A stretch of DNA of 64,000 bases, taken from NCBI GenBank assembly GCA_035498175.1, contig DATKAJ010000089.1, positions 15,257-79,256 of the forward strand, in the 5' to 3' direction. Origin of the DNA: JALORV01 sp035498175 (lineage in GTDB: Bacteria; Pseudomonadota; Gammaproteobacteria; Burkholderiales; Burkholderiaceae_F). Below are positions 1 through 7,893 of this stretch, piece by piece (within the stretch, counting starts at the first letter, position 1; every line of letters starts with the position of its first letter). A model generated the notes under the pieces. That model saw nothing but the letters and a program-made list of their open reading frames with translations. It was not told the origin of the DNA and searched no databases. Position numbers and translations under genes: made by a program.

Positions 1-67
1 GCGAGCGGATCGTGCTGCGCGGCAGGCGCAGCAGCTTTTCGACGTCGCGGACGCCATAGGGATGCAT
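1..67 (-). CDS. Start of an HTH (MerR-like) protein, cut by the window edge
   Basis: Only the first 22 codons lie in the window: an ATG at 65-67 (minus strand) opens a frame reading YGVRDVEKLLRLPRSTIRS. This resembles the N-terminal helix-turn-helix of MerR-like regulators, some of which carry a C-terminal TPR region. No family can be fixed from so little. It lies downstream of ku on the same strand, with 28 bp between the ku stop codon and this ATG, so it could be the last gene of the ligD-ku unit. Confidence 0.4.
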   Translation of the reverse strand, partial: MHPYGVRDVEKLLRLPRSTIRS

Positions 68-95
68 CACGGGAACCGCCGGACTTCGGATGCGG

Positions 96-998
96 CTATC
101 GCTTCGCGATCTTTCGCACCGGGGTCGCCTCGGCCACGCGCGCTGCGCGCTTGGCCGGCTTGCGCTCCACCGCGGGAGCGGTGGCATCGTCAGCCTTCGC
201 CGCGCGCGCCTTCGACGGCGCCGAGGCCTGCTTGCTGAGGCTGGCGCGAAGCGCCTCCATCAGGTCGATCACCTGTGCTCCCGCCTGCGGTTCCTCAGCC
301 AGCGTGATCTGCTGGCCTTCGACCTTCTTCTGGATCGCGGCTTCGATGCGCGTGCGCACGTCGTCCTTGTACGCGGACGGATCGAAAGTATCCGAGGCCT
401 GCTGGTCGATCAGCTGCTGCGCGAGCTTCAGTTCCGCGTCCTTGACCTCGGTCGGCGGAATCTCGATCTCCCTGATCGAGCGCACTTCGTCAGCGTAGAG
501 CAGCTGTTGCATCACCAGGCCGCCGTCGACCGGCCGGATCATCACGATGTACTGCTTGCCTCGCGCCGCCCAGCGGCCCACCGCGCAGCGGTCCGACTCG
601 GCGAGCGCCTTCGCCAGCAGTGCGTACGGCTTCGCGCCACCCTTGTCGGGGGCCAGGTAGTAAGCCTTGTCGTAGTAGACCGGGTCGACCGACTCGACCG
701 GTACGAATTCCGTGATGTCGGCGGTGTGCGTGCCGGCTTCCTCGAGCGCCTTCAGTTCGTCGGGCGTGAAGATCACGTACTGGTCCTTGGCGAACTCGTA
801 GCCCTTGACGATGTCCTCGCGCGCGACCGGGATCTCTTCCTTGAGGCACAGGTACTGCTGCTTCAGGCGCGAACCGCAGGCCTTGTGCAGCATGTTGAAG
901 GAGATCGCCTTGCTCGCATCGGTCGCCGAAAAGAGCTTCACAGGGATCGACACCAGCCCGAATGCAATGGTCAGCGATCCGATCGATCTTGCAGCCAT
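96..998 (-). CDS. ku: Ku, NHEJ DNA-end-binding protein
   Basis: Bacterial Ku is a homodimer that threads onto DNA double-strand ends and recruits LigD for non-homologous end joining in the cytoplasm. The 300-residue protein has the normal bacterial length. It opens with the family signature of a short SIGSLTIAFGLVSIPVKLF strand, carries the central Ku core, and ends in a Lys/Arg/Ala-rich tail (about residues 255-300), as is usual for DNA-binding extended C-termini. The ATG at 998 has a GGGAGG Shine-Dalgarno just upstream. It sits 30 bp downstream of ligD on the same strand, so the two are almost certainly one operon. Confidence 0.95.
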   Translation of the reverse strand: MAARSIGSLTIAFGLVSIPVKLFSATDASKAISFNMLHKACGSRLKQQYLCLKEEIPVAREDIVKGYEFAKDQYVIFTPDELKALEEAGTHTADITEFVPVESVDPVYYDKAYYLAPDKGGAKPYALLAKALAESDRCAVGRWAARGKQYIVMIRPVDGGLVMQQLLYADEVRSIREIEIPPTEVKDAELKLAQQLIDQQASDTFDPSAYKDDVRTRIEAAIQKKVEGQQITLAEEPQAGAQVIDLMEALRASLSKQASAPSKARAAKADDATAPAVERKPAKRAARVAEATPVRKIAKR

Positions 999-1028
999 GC
1001 CTGCCTCCCGCGGTGTGCGGTTGCGTTG

Positions 1029-3710
1029 TCAGCCGCGGCGGCCACCTTCGACGGCCAGCGCGTGTTCAAGGCTCTGCTTGCGAACCAGCGCGTCGCGCCA
1101 GCGGTCTCCGGTCGTGGCCAGGCGCTGGGCGGCGTTAGGGAGGCGAAAGTCTAAGGGATGGGCCTTGGCCAGGTCGTCCCATGTCAAGGGCATCGAAACG
1201 GGTGATCCCGGGGCTCCGCGTGGCGAATACGCGACATTCAGCGTCTTGCCACGGACGTTCATGTTGTAGTCCATGAAGATCTTGCCGGTGCGCTTCGGCA
1301 CGCTCCACTCCATCGTGATGTCTTTCGGGTGCTGGCGCAGCAGATGCCGCCCGACCAGTTCCGACACCTCGCGCGCGGCGTCGAAATCGACGGTGCGGCG
1401 GATCGGCACGAACACGTGCAGGCCGGTCTTGCCCGAAGTCTTGACGATCGGTTCGAGCGACATGCTGGTGAGCAGCTCGCGCAGCCAGAACGCGACTTCC
1501 TTGCCCTTCTCGAACGCGACGGTGTTGAGCTCGGGCTCATCGCCGGCCTTCTCCTTGCCCGAGTAGATATACGGGTCGAGGTCGAACACGACATAGTCGG
1601 GATAGTTGAGGACCGAGCTTTCGAGCGCGGCGAGCGAACTCGCGTAGTCGCTCGTCTGCGCCGTCGTGTCGGAACCCGCCGCCGCGCGCGAGTGCCAGAC
1701 GTGGAACTCCAGCGTGCCTGACTGCGCAAGCCACAGCAGCGTCGGCAGGTTGTTGCACATCAGGTATTCGTGGCTCTCGTCCTTGCTCCCCGAATACACG
1801 ATGATGCTGTCGACGAACTCGGGCCGCGCCTGCTCCCAGTGCTTCTGGAAGAAACGCTCGCCGTCGATGCCGTTGGGCATCCGGATCATCGTCAGTGGTC
1901 GATCCGTCAGGTGCGGCAGCATGAAGGGCGAGACCTGCGCGAGATAGCGCAGCAGGTCGCGCTTGGTCTGCGCCGGCTGCTGCAGCGCGGGCTCGGCCGG
2001 CCAGTAGACGCGGTCCAGATGGGTCAACCTGATCTGCGCCGGACCGACCGCCAGCGTGAAGTTCGCCTTCGGATTGCGCAGCTGCTCGACCACCTCGTCG
2101 ACGATGTCCGCCTTCCGCGGCGCAGCCCTCACTGGCGCGACGCTCGGCGGGTCGAAGCGCACCGACTTCGGATCGACGTCGTCGCGCAATCGGAGGAATA
2201 CCGGTGCGCGCAATGCGCCGTCGTCGGTCCAGCCCTGGAACTTGACCTCGGCGACGAGCTCCGGTCTGACCCAGGTCGTCGGGCTGTGCAGCTCGGGCTT
2301 CGAGGAGAAAGGGCTGATTCTGGTCTTCAGCGGTTCCAGCTTCGCCCTCAGCGCCGGCAGGGTCAGGTCGTCGATCCCCGAGCCGACATGCGACGCAAAC
2401 GCGAGCTTGTCGCCCTTCCACGTTCCAACCAGCACCGAACCCAGCGGCGCGCGCGAGCCCTTGCCCTGCGTGTACCCGCCGATCACGAACTCGCCGCTCT
2501 TGATCGACTTGACCTTCAGCCACGCACCGCTGCGCTTGCCCGCCTCATAACGGCTTGACTTGCGCTTGCCCATCACGCCCTCGAACCCGGCATCGGCCGC
2601 GGCGGCCTGCAACGCAACACCATCGTCGACCGCATGCACCAGTTGCACTCGCGGTGACGGGAGCAGGCACTGTGCCAGGTAGCGCCGCCGGTCGGCGTAA
2701 GGCGAGGCGCGCAGATTCACGCCGGCGAAGTGGAGCAGGTCGAAGCAGTAGTACACCGCGCGCTCGTTGGCCGCGCTGCGGTTCTGCATCGCGCCGAACG
2801 ATGGCCGACCCTCGGCATCGAACGCGACGACCTCGCCGTCGAGGATCATCGCGTCGACCGACTGCTGCTCCAGCTCGGCGCAGAGCTTCGGGAAGTCGGC
2901 GGCGAGCTCTAGCCCGCCGCGCCGTGAACGGAGCCTGACGCTGCCGCGCTCGATCATCGCCAGCACGCGATAGCCATCGAGCTTGGGCTCCCACATCCAG
3001 TCGGCGTGGTTGAACGCAGCGTCGACCGACTCGGCGTGCATCGGCGAAAGCGTCTTCGGCAGCGCCTCGGCCGGACCGTGCGGCACCAGGCGCTCGGCGG
3101 CGATCTGATGCGCGGGAACGGTCTTCAGGTCCTCGACGGCCACACCTGACAGCACCGACCGGTTCTGCTCACAGACATCGGCCGCCGTGGCGAAGCGATC
3201 CTTGTGCTTGATCAGCAGCCAGCTCTTCTGGTCCGACGTGCGCACCAGGGCGAACGACCCCTTCAGCTTCTCGCCGCGCAGCGTGATGCTGAGCTTGCCC
3301 TTCTCGACGCCCTCGCGCACGCGCCGCTCGGCTTCGGCGCGGTCGTGGTACCAGGGCGTCTTGTCCTCATCGGGCGTGTAGACGCCGCAGTCCCAGACGA
3401 TCACCTCGCCGGCGCCGTACTGTTTCGGCGGGATCACGCCCTCAAACGACGCGTAGTCGAATGGATGGTCCTCGGTCGGCACCGCGAGCCGCTTCTGTGC
3501 CGGATCGAGCGAAGGCCCGTTCGGAACCGCCCAGGACTTCAGGACACCGTCGCACTCGAGGCGGAAGTCGTAGTGCAGACGGCGCGCTGCGTGCTGCTGG
3601 ACGACGAACAGCAGCGGCCCGGCGCGTTCGACCGGCACCACGGCTGGCGGCTCCGGCGTGGCCGTGAAGCTGCGCTTGGCCGCGTATTCGCGTAGTTTCG
3701 CCTTTGCCAC
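1029..3710 (-). CDS. ligD: LigD, multifunctional NHEJ DNA ligase
   Basis: ATP-dependent DNA ligase of bacterial NHEJ, 893 aa, in the order phosphoesterase-ligase-polymerase, as in Pseudomonas aeruginosa LigD. The phosphoesterase domain (about 1-180) shows His40, His46, Asp48, Arg50, His82 and Tyr86 in the expected pattern. The ligase nucleophile is Lys243 in EPKLDGYRV. The primase-like polymerase domain (about 560-870) has the metal-binding pair in FDLDP (Asp710, Asp712) and a third Asp at IFMDYN (814). It fills gaps, trims 3' ends and seals breaks held by Ku. An in-frame TAG four codons upstream forces a GTG start at 3710. No clear Shine-Dalgarno precedes it, so the mRNA may be leaderless or nearly so. 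Confidence 0.96.
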   Translation of the reverse strand: MAKAKLREYAAKRSFTATPEPPAVVPVERAGPLLFVVQQHAARRLHYDFRLECDGVLKSWAVPNGPSLDPAQKRLAVPTEDHPFDYASFEGVIPPKQYGAGEVIVWDCGVYTPDEDKTPWYHDRAEAERRVREGVEKGKLSITLRGEKLKGSFALVRTSDQKSWLLIKHKDRFATAADVCEQNRSVLSGVAVEDLKTVPAHQIAAERLVPHGPAEALPKTLSPMHAESVDAAFNHADWMWEPKLDGYRVLAMIERGSVRLRSRRGGLELAADFPKLCAELEQQSVDAMILDGEVVAFDAEGRPSFGAMQNRSAANERAVYYCFDLLHFAGVNLRASPYADRRRYLAQCLLPSPRVQLVHAVDDGVALQAAAADAGFEGVMGKRKSSRYEAGKRSGAWLKVKSIKSGEFVIGGYTQGKGSRAPLGSVLVGTWKGDKLAFASHVGSGIDDLTLPALRAKLEPLKTRISPFSSKPELHSPTTWVRPELVAEVKFQGWTDDGALRAPVFLRLRDDVDPKSVRFDPPSVAPVRAAPRKADIVDEVVEQLRNPKANFTLAVGPAQIRLTHLDRVYWPAEPALQQPAQTKRDLLRYLAQVSPFMLPHLTDRPLTMIRMPNGIDGERFFQKHWEQARPEFVDSIIVYSGSKDESHEYLMCNNLPTLLWLAQSGTLEFHVWHSRAAAGSDTTAQTSDYASSLAALESSVLNYPDYVVFDLDPYIYSGKEKAGDEPELNTVAFEKGKEVAFWLRELLTSMSLEPIVKTSGKTGLHVFVPIRRTVDFDAAREVSELVGRHLLRQHPKDITMEWSVPKRTGKIFMDYNMNVRGKTLNVAYSPRGAPGSPVSMPLTWDDLAKAHPLDFRLPNAAQRLATTGDRWRDALVRKQSLEHALAVEGGRRG

Positions 3711-3721
3711 GCGAGGATTCT

Positions 3722-4423
3722 ATGTCCCGAAGACTGTTTGCCGGCGCCAGCGGCTACTCGTTCAAGGAGTGGTGCGGCAGCTTCTATCCGGAAAAGCTCA
3801 AGGCCGACGCGATGCTCGGCTGGTACTCGGAACGGCTGCCGGCGGTCGAGATCAACAACACCTTCTACCGCATGCCGGCGACGACAATGCTGGAGCACTG
3901 GGCGCAGACGACGCCGGCGGAGTTCCGCTTCGCGATCAAGGCTTCGCGTCGCATCACACACATCGCGCGACTGAAGGACACTGCAAAGGACTCGGTCGAT
4001 TACCTGTACCGGCAGCTCGCCGCGCTCGGCGGCAAGCTCGGGCCCGTGCTGTTCCAGCTTCCACCCAATCTCAGGAGGGATCTACCGCGCCTGCTTGCGT
4101 TTCTGCAGATGCTGCCCAAGGGCCACTGCGCGGCGCTGGAGTTCCGCAACGACACGTGGTTCGACGACGAGGTCTACGCGGCGCTGCGCGAGGCCGGGGC
4201 GGCGCTGTGCGTTTCGGAGCGCGAAGACGGCGGCCCGCCGCCGCTGGTCGAGACCGCAGGCTGGGGCTACGTGCGGCTGCGCCTCGAGGAGTATTCGGAC
4301 GACGCGCTGCGTGAATGGGCGCAACGACTCGCTGCGACGAGCTGGAAGGAGATTTACACTTTCTTCATGCACGAGCCGACCGCGCCGGGATATGCCAAGC
4401 GGCTCATGGAGCACTTCGGCTAG
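3722..4423 (+). CDS. DUF72 family protein
   Basis: A 233-residue TIM-barrel-like DUF72 (YecE) protein. The family hallmarks are GASGYSFKEWCGSFYPEKL near the start, a VEINNTFYRMP strand, and the FRFAIKASRRITH segment. The biochemical role of the family is not established; structures suggest a nuclease or isomerase-like barrel. The ATG at 3722 is preferred over an upstream in-frame TTG at 3704 because GAGG sits at the right distance. Only 11 bp separate this ATG from the divergent ligD GTG, so the two promoters must lie inside the opposing coding sequence. Confidence 0.85.
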   Translation: MSRRLFAGASGYSFKEWCGSFYPEKLKADAMLGWYSERLPAVEINNTFYRMPATTMLEHWAQTTPAEFRFAIKASRRITHIARLKDTAKDSVDYLYRQLAALGGKLGPVLFQLPPNLRRDLPRLLAFLQMLPKGHCAALEFRNDTWFDDEVYAALREAGAALCVSEREDGGPPPLVETAGWGYVRLRLEEYSDDALREWAQRLAATSWKEIYTFFMHEPTAPGYAKRLMEHFG

Positions 4424-4626
4424 GGCACGTCGGCGCTCAGGACAAGCGCCGACGATCCCGCCAGATCGATCGGATACGGCCGCGCAGTATCCGCCCGCTC
4501 GGGCTTCTGCGCACGGGCGAACACCAGCGCGAACGCGTCATTTGCAGCACGCATTCGAGTCGATCGGCTTCCATACTCGTCGCGGCAACTGACTCGGCGC
4601 CTTGAACGATCTCCTCCCCACTCGCA

Positions 4627-5517
4627 ATGTCCCACCTCTCGCGCCGCGACCTGATGCTGTTGGTGCTGCTTACGCTCTTCTGGGGCGTGAACTGGCCCAT
4701 CATGAAGCTCGGTGTCGCGCAACTGCCGCCTCTGTTCTTTCGTTCGATCTGCATCGCCGGCGGCCTGGTCGTGATCTGGGCATGGGCCGTTGCGCGCGGG
4801 ATCTCGCTTCAGGTTCCACACGGTGCATGGCCGTCAATCGTCAAGCTTGCGCTGCCGAACGTGATCATCTGGCACCTGCTTGCGATCGTCGCCATCAAGA
4901 TGCTGCCGTCCGGGCGCGCAGCGATCCTCGGCTACACGATGCCGGTCTGGGCCGTCGTGTTTGGGCTGCTCCTGTTCAACGAACGGCCGCTGCCGCGGCA
5001 CTGGGTTGGTGTGCTCGCCGCAGCGATCGGCATCGTGCTGCTGCTCGCCTCCGAGCTGACCTCGCTGGCGGGCGCCCCACTCGGAACGCTGTTGATGCTC
5101 ACGGCTGCCGCGGCCTGGGGCTTCGGCACGCACCTGATCCGCAGGCACCTGACAGGGATGCCGATCATCGCGTTGACATTCTGGATGCTCGTGCTGACGC
5201 TTGCCGTGATGATCGCCGCGACGACGATGTTCGAACTGGCGCGCTGGCGCATGCCGACCACGCTCGAGTGGGCATCGATCGCCTACAACATGGTGCTGGC
5301 GATCGCGTTCTGCCACGTCGTGTGGTCAATGCTCGCGCGCAAGCTGCCGCCCGCGGCCAGCGGATTGTCAGTGATGATGATCCCGGTGCTGGGCGTGTTT
5401 TCCGGCATGTGGATACTCGGCGAACGGCCATCGTGGCAGGACTACGTCGCGCTCGCGCTGATCCTGGTTGCGCTGTCGACCGTGCTGCTGCCGTCCAGGC
5501 CGTCCCCGGCGCGCTGA
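4627..5517 (+). CDS. EamA/DMT-family transporter
   Basis: A 296-residue inner-membrane protein of the drug/metabolite transporter superfamily, which usually export amino acids, nucleobases or drugs. It has ten predicted hydrophobic helices in two repeats of the EamA domain. The first opens LLVLLTLFWGVNWPIMKLG and the second begins near LLMLTAAAAWGFGTHLIRR. The C-terminus carries the typical SVMMIPVLGVFSGMWILGE segment. The substrate cannot be predicted. It stands alone, with about 200 bp on the left and 180 bp on the right without recognised genes. Confidence 0.9.
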   Translation: MSHLSRRDLMLLVLLTLFWGVNWPIMKLGVAQLPPLFFRSICIAGGLVVIWAWAVARGISLQVPHGAWPSIVKLALPNVIIWHLLAIVAIKMLPSGRAAILGYTMPVWAVVFGLLLFNERPLPRHWVGVLAAAIGIVLLLASELTSLAGAPLGTLLMLTAAAAWGFGTHLIRRHLTGMPIIALTFWMLVLTLAVMIAATTMFELARWRMPTTLEWASIAYNMVLAIAFCHVVWSMLARKLPPAASGLSVMMIPVLGVFSGMWILGERPSWQDYVALALILVALSTVLLPSRPSPAR

Positions 5518-5620
5518 TGCGGGGCGCGGCGAATCGGCCCTCCTGGGCATTCAATATTCCGGCCAATTGCGATCGGCCTAACGCAACCTGAGAATTGCAG
5601 AGGAGCGGATGCAGACAGCA

Positions 5621-5645
5621 GTTGGTCGACGGTCTGGCGACCAAC
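5621..5645. repeat. Inverted repeat between the DMT and hydrolase genes
   Basis: Perfect 8-bp arms, GTTGGTCG and CGACCAAC, separated by 9 bp, about 55 bp upstream of the hydrolase start. There is no T-tract, so it is not an intrinsic terminator on either strand. It could be an operator or an mRNA stem; nothing else decides this. Confidence 0.4.
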
Positions 5646-5698
5646 CGCAGTCGTGCCGTTGGGTTTCTGTGCGGTGATTTCCTGGCGCGGATGAGGCG

Positions 5699-6721
5699 AT
5701 GAAGAAGTGGGTCTACCGAACTGTCGCGGCACTTGCCGCCGTGCTCGTTCTAGTGACGGCGGTTGTGCTGATCGCGGCGCAGCGTACCGAGCGTCCGGTC
5801 GGCTTCGATGTCAGACGAGCCACCAACTCGCTCGGCCGACCGTTTGCGATCGCGCTCTGGTACCCGACCAGCGCCGCGCCCTGGCCGACAACGCTGCTGG
5901 GAGTAACGCTCATGAGCGTTGCCCGCGGCGGCGCGGTTGAAGGACAGCGCCTGCCTCTGGTGATCCTGTCACATGGAAACGGCGGCGGAGCCGGGAGCCA
6001 TGCGGACCTCGCGCTCGCACTGGCCGACGCCGGCTACGTCGTCGCTGCGCCGATCCATTCTGGCGACAACTTCGAGGACGGCACCGGGCTGGGCTCGCCG
6101 CGCTTCTGGAGCAATCGCAATCAGGAGCTGCGCGCCTCCATCGACTACATGCTGAACAGCTGGAGCGGTCGTAGTCACCTCGATCCCTCACGCATCGGCG
6201 TCTTCGGATTTTCGGCCGGCGGCTTTACCGCACTGAACGCGATCGGTGGCCGTCCCGATCTTCGGGCCATTCCGGCGCATTGCGCCCGCACGCCGGAGTT
6301 CGTGTGCGAGGTCTTGCGCGCAGGCAATTCGCCACTCCTCAAGGAGATCGCGGAGCCGATCGATCAGGACTTTGTCGAGGATGCACGCCTCCAGGCCGCC
6401 GTCATCGTTGCGCCAGGTCTGGGTTTCACATTCGCCAATGGCGGCCTGCGAGGTGTTGCGGTGCCCGTGCAGATCTGGACCGGCCAGAACGACCGCGCCA
6501 CTCCCGACGCGAGCAACGGTGCCGTCGTTCGCAGCGAACTGGGTAGCAGGATCGAGGCTCACTCGGTGCCGGGCGCCGGGCATGCGTCATTCCTGGCGCC
6601 GTGTCATCTCCTGAGACCTCCCGGCTTGTGCGAGGACGAGCCGGGCTTCGATCGTGCCGCCTTTCACAAGTGGATGAATGCGGAAGTGGTCGATTTCTTC
6701 AACCGTACGCTGAAGCACTGA
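5699..6721 (+). CDS. Exported or membrane-anchored alpha/beta hydrolase
   Basis: A 340-residue protein with an N-terminal hydrophobic segment (about 7-27) acting as a signal peptide or anchor, followed by an alpha/beta-hydrolase fold of the dienelactone-hydrolase / platelet-activating-factor acetylhydrolase-like group. The oxyanion region is VILSHGNGGG. The nucleophile elbow is GVFGFSAGGFTAL (Ser in GFSAGG). The acid is probably the Asp in WTGQNDRATPD, and the His is in VPGAGHASFL. It should act on esters or lactones outside the cytoplasm; the substrate is unknown. The ATG is used because the signal-like sequence begins there, although the GAGG upstream is closer than ideal. Confidence 0.75.
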   Translation: MKKWVYRTVAALAAVLVLVTAVVLIAAQRTERPVGFDVRRATNSLGRPFAIALWYPTSAAPWPTTLLGVTLMSVARGGAVEGQRLPLVILSHGNGGGAGSHADLALALADAGYVVAAPIHSGDNFEDGTGLGSPRFWSNRNQELRASIDYMLNSWSGRSHLDPSRIGVFGFSAGGFTALNAIGGRPDLRAIPAHCARTPEFVCEVLRAGNSPLLKEIAEPIDQDFVEDARLQAAVIVAPGLGFTFANGGLRGVAVPVQIWTGQNDRATPDASNGAVVRSELGSRIEAHSVPGAGHASFLAPCHLLRPPGLCEDEPGFDRAAFHKWMNAEVVDFFNRTLKH

Positions 6722-7059
6722 AGTCGATGCGGACAGTCGGCCAAGAGCGTCGGTAATCGGAACCTCCTTTAGCCAGGTTGAGCTCTCCATGGGGCCTCGC
6801 GGCCATCCACCCGCGAAGGAGAGAGCGATGAGGTATTTCACGGGTAGCCGATACCCAGCCATCGCGGCAACTACGACTCGGCTCGACGACGTAGCCGACA
6901 TCTGCGAACCGCAGCCCCCGGCGGTGCGTCGTCACCGAATCCCAAATCGATGGGTCGCGGACGCATGGGGTCGCGGACGCATGGGGTCGCGGACGTGCCG
7001 CAGGCGTTCGATCATTCCGCGCTCGATTGACCTATGTGCGACGGACGTCCATTCGCAGC
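6722..7059. other. Intergenic region without a recognised gene
   Basis: About 340 bp. Apart from the short tandem repeat listed separately, I see no conserved coding frame, no terminator-like hairpin with a T-tract and no RNA gene. Short open frames cross it on both strands but none resembles a known family or has a good ribosome-binding site. Confidence 0.5.
6951..6995. repeat. Short tandem repeat, about 16-bp unit, three copies
   Basis: Three consecutive copies of a TGGGGTCGCGGACGCA-like unit (first copy one G shorter, last copy truncated) lie about 65 bp upstream of the NAD(P)-binding protein gene. Copies are otherwise identical, which suggests recent slippage-type duplication in non-coding DNA. 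Confidence 0.8.
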
Positions 7060-7794
7060 ATGGGAACAACGGGTTGCAGGGATTCGATTCTTCTCGTCGG
7101 TGCAAGCGGGCGGACGGGCCGTTATGTTCTGCGCTATCTGTGTGCCGCCTCGGTGCCCGTCATCGCCTGCGTGCGAAGCGAGAGTCGCCTTGCCGCCGAG
7201 TCGTCACTGGCGTCCGCCGAAATTGTTCTTGCCGACGTGGAGCGGCCGCACACGCTTGCTCCCCTGATGGAGCGCGCCGCGCATGTCATCTACCTGGCCG
7301 GCGTGAATCGAAGAGGTTCGCTGCCCGGAGCATGGCAACTCGAAGTTGAAGGCCTTTCATCCTGTCTCGAACTCGCCATGCGCGCCGATCTGCCGGGTCG
7401 ATGGATTTCGGTGGGCTACAGCGGACCGGAACAGCGCACCGGTGCCACATGGGCGGAGACTCGCTGGCGCGAACTGAAACTTGCGGGCGAAGACGTGATC
7501 GCCGCGAGCGGCGTCAACTATTTCGTCCTGCGCACCGGACTTATCACTGCCGCGGTCAGTACGGAGCCACGGGTCAGCATTGCGCAAGATTCCGCTGCGG
7601 CTGATGCCGAGCTTCCATGCAATGCGCTCGCCTTCCTGCTGACCGGCGCCGCATTGGCGGGCGCCAGGAATTGTTCGCGTGTAACCGTTCGACTTGACCC
7701 TCACGGACACAATCTACAGAGCACCGTTCAGGCATTTGGTCGATTGCGACAGGACGACTCCCTTCTTAGAACGACAACGAGGATGCGTCACTGA
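7060..7794 (+). CDS. NAD(P)-binding Rossmann-fold protein (atypical SDR)
   Basis: A 244-residue protein with an N-terminal dinucleotide-binding motif, ILLVGASGRTGRYVLRYL, typical of NAD(P)H-binding / NmrA-like atypical short-chain dehydrogenases. Later elements fit the fold: VIYLAGVNRRG after the fourth strand, and NYFVLRTGLI near the substrate region. The canonical YxxxK catalytic pair is not obvious, so it may be a redox sensor, epimerase-like or flavin-reductase-like protein rather than a classic dehydrogenase. The ATG at 7060 is chosen because the Rossmann strand starts just after it; an upstream TTG in frame has no better signal. Confidence 0.75.
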   Translation: MGTTGCRDSILLVGASGRTGRYVLRYLCAASVPVIACVRSESRLAAESSLASAEIVLADVERPHTLAPLMERAAHVIYLAGVNRRGSLPGAWQLEVEGLSSCLELAMRADLPGRWISVGYSGPEQRTGATWAETRWRELKLAGEDVIAASGVNYFVLRTGLITAAVSTEPRVSIAQDSAAADAELPCNALAFLLTGAALAGARNCSRVTVRLDPHGHNLQSTVQAFGRLRQDDSLLRTTTRMRH

Positions 7795-7893
7795 TCCCCT
7801 GTAAGGGCACGATTCCACCCTTTGCGCGCGGGCTTCCGTGCGCGCCTCTGGTCAGGCGACGCGCATGGCTCGGGGCCGGTATCCTTGCCGGCG

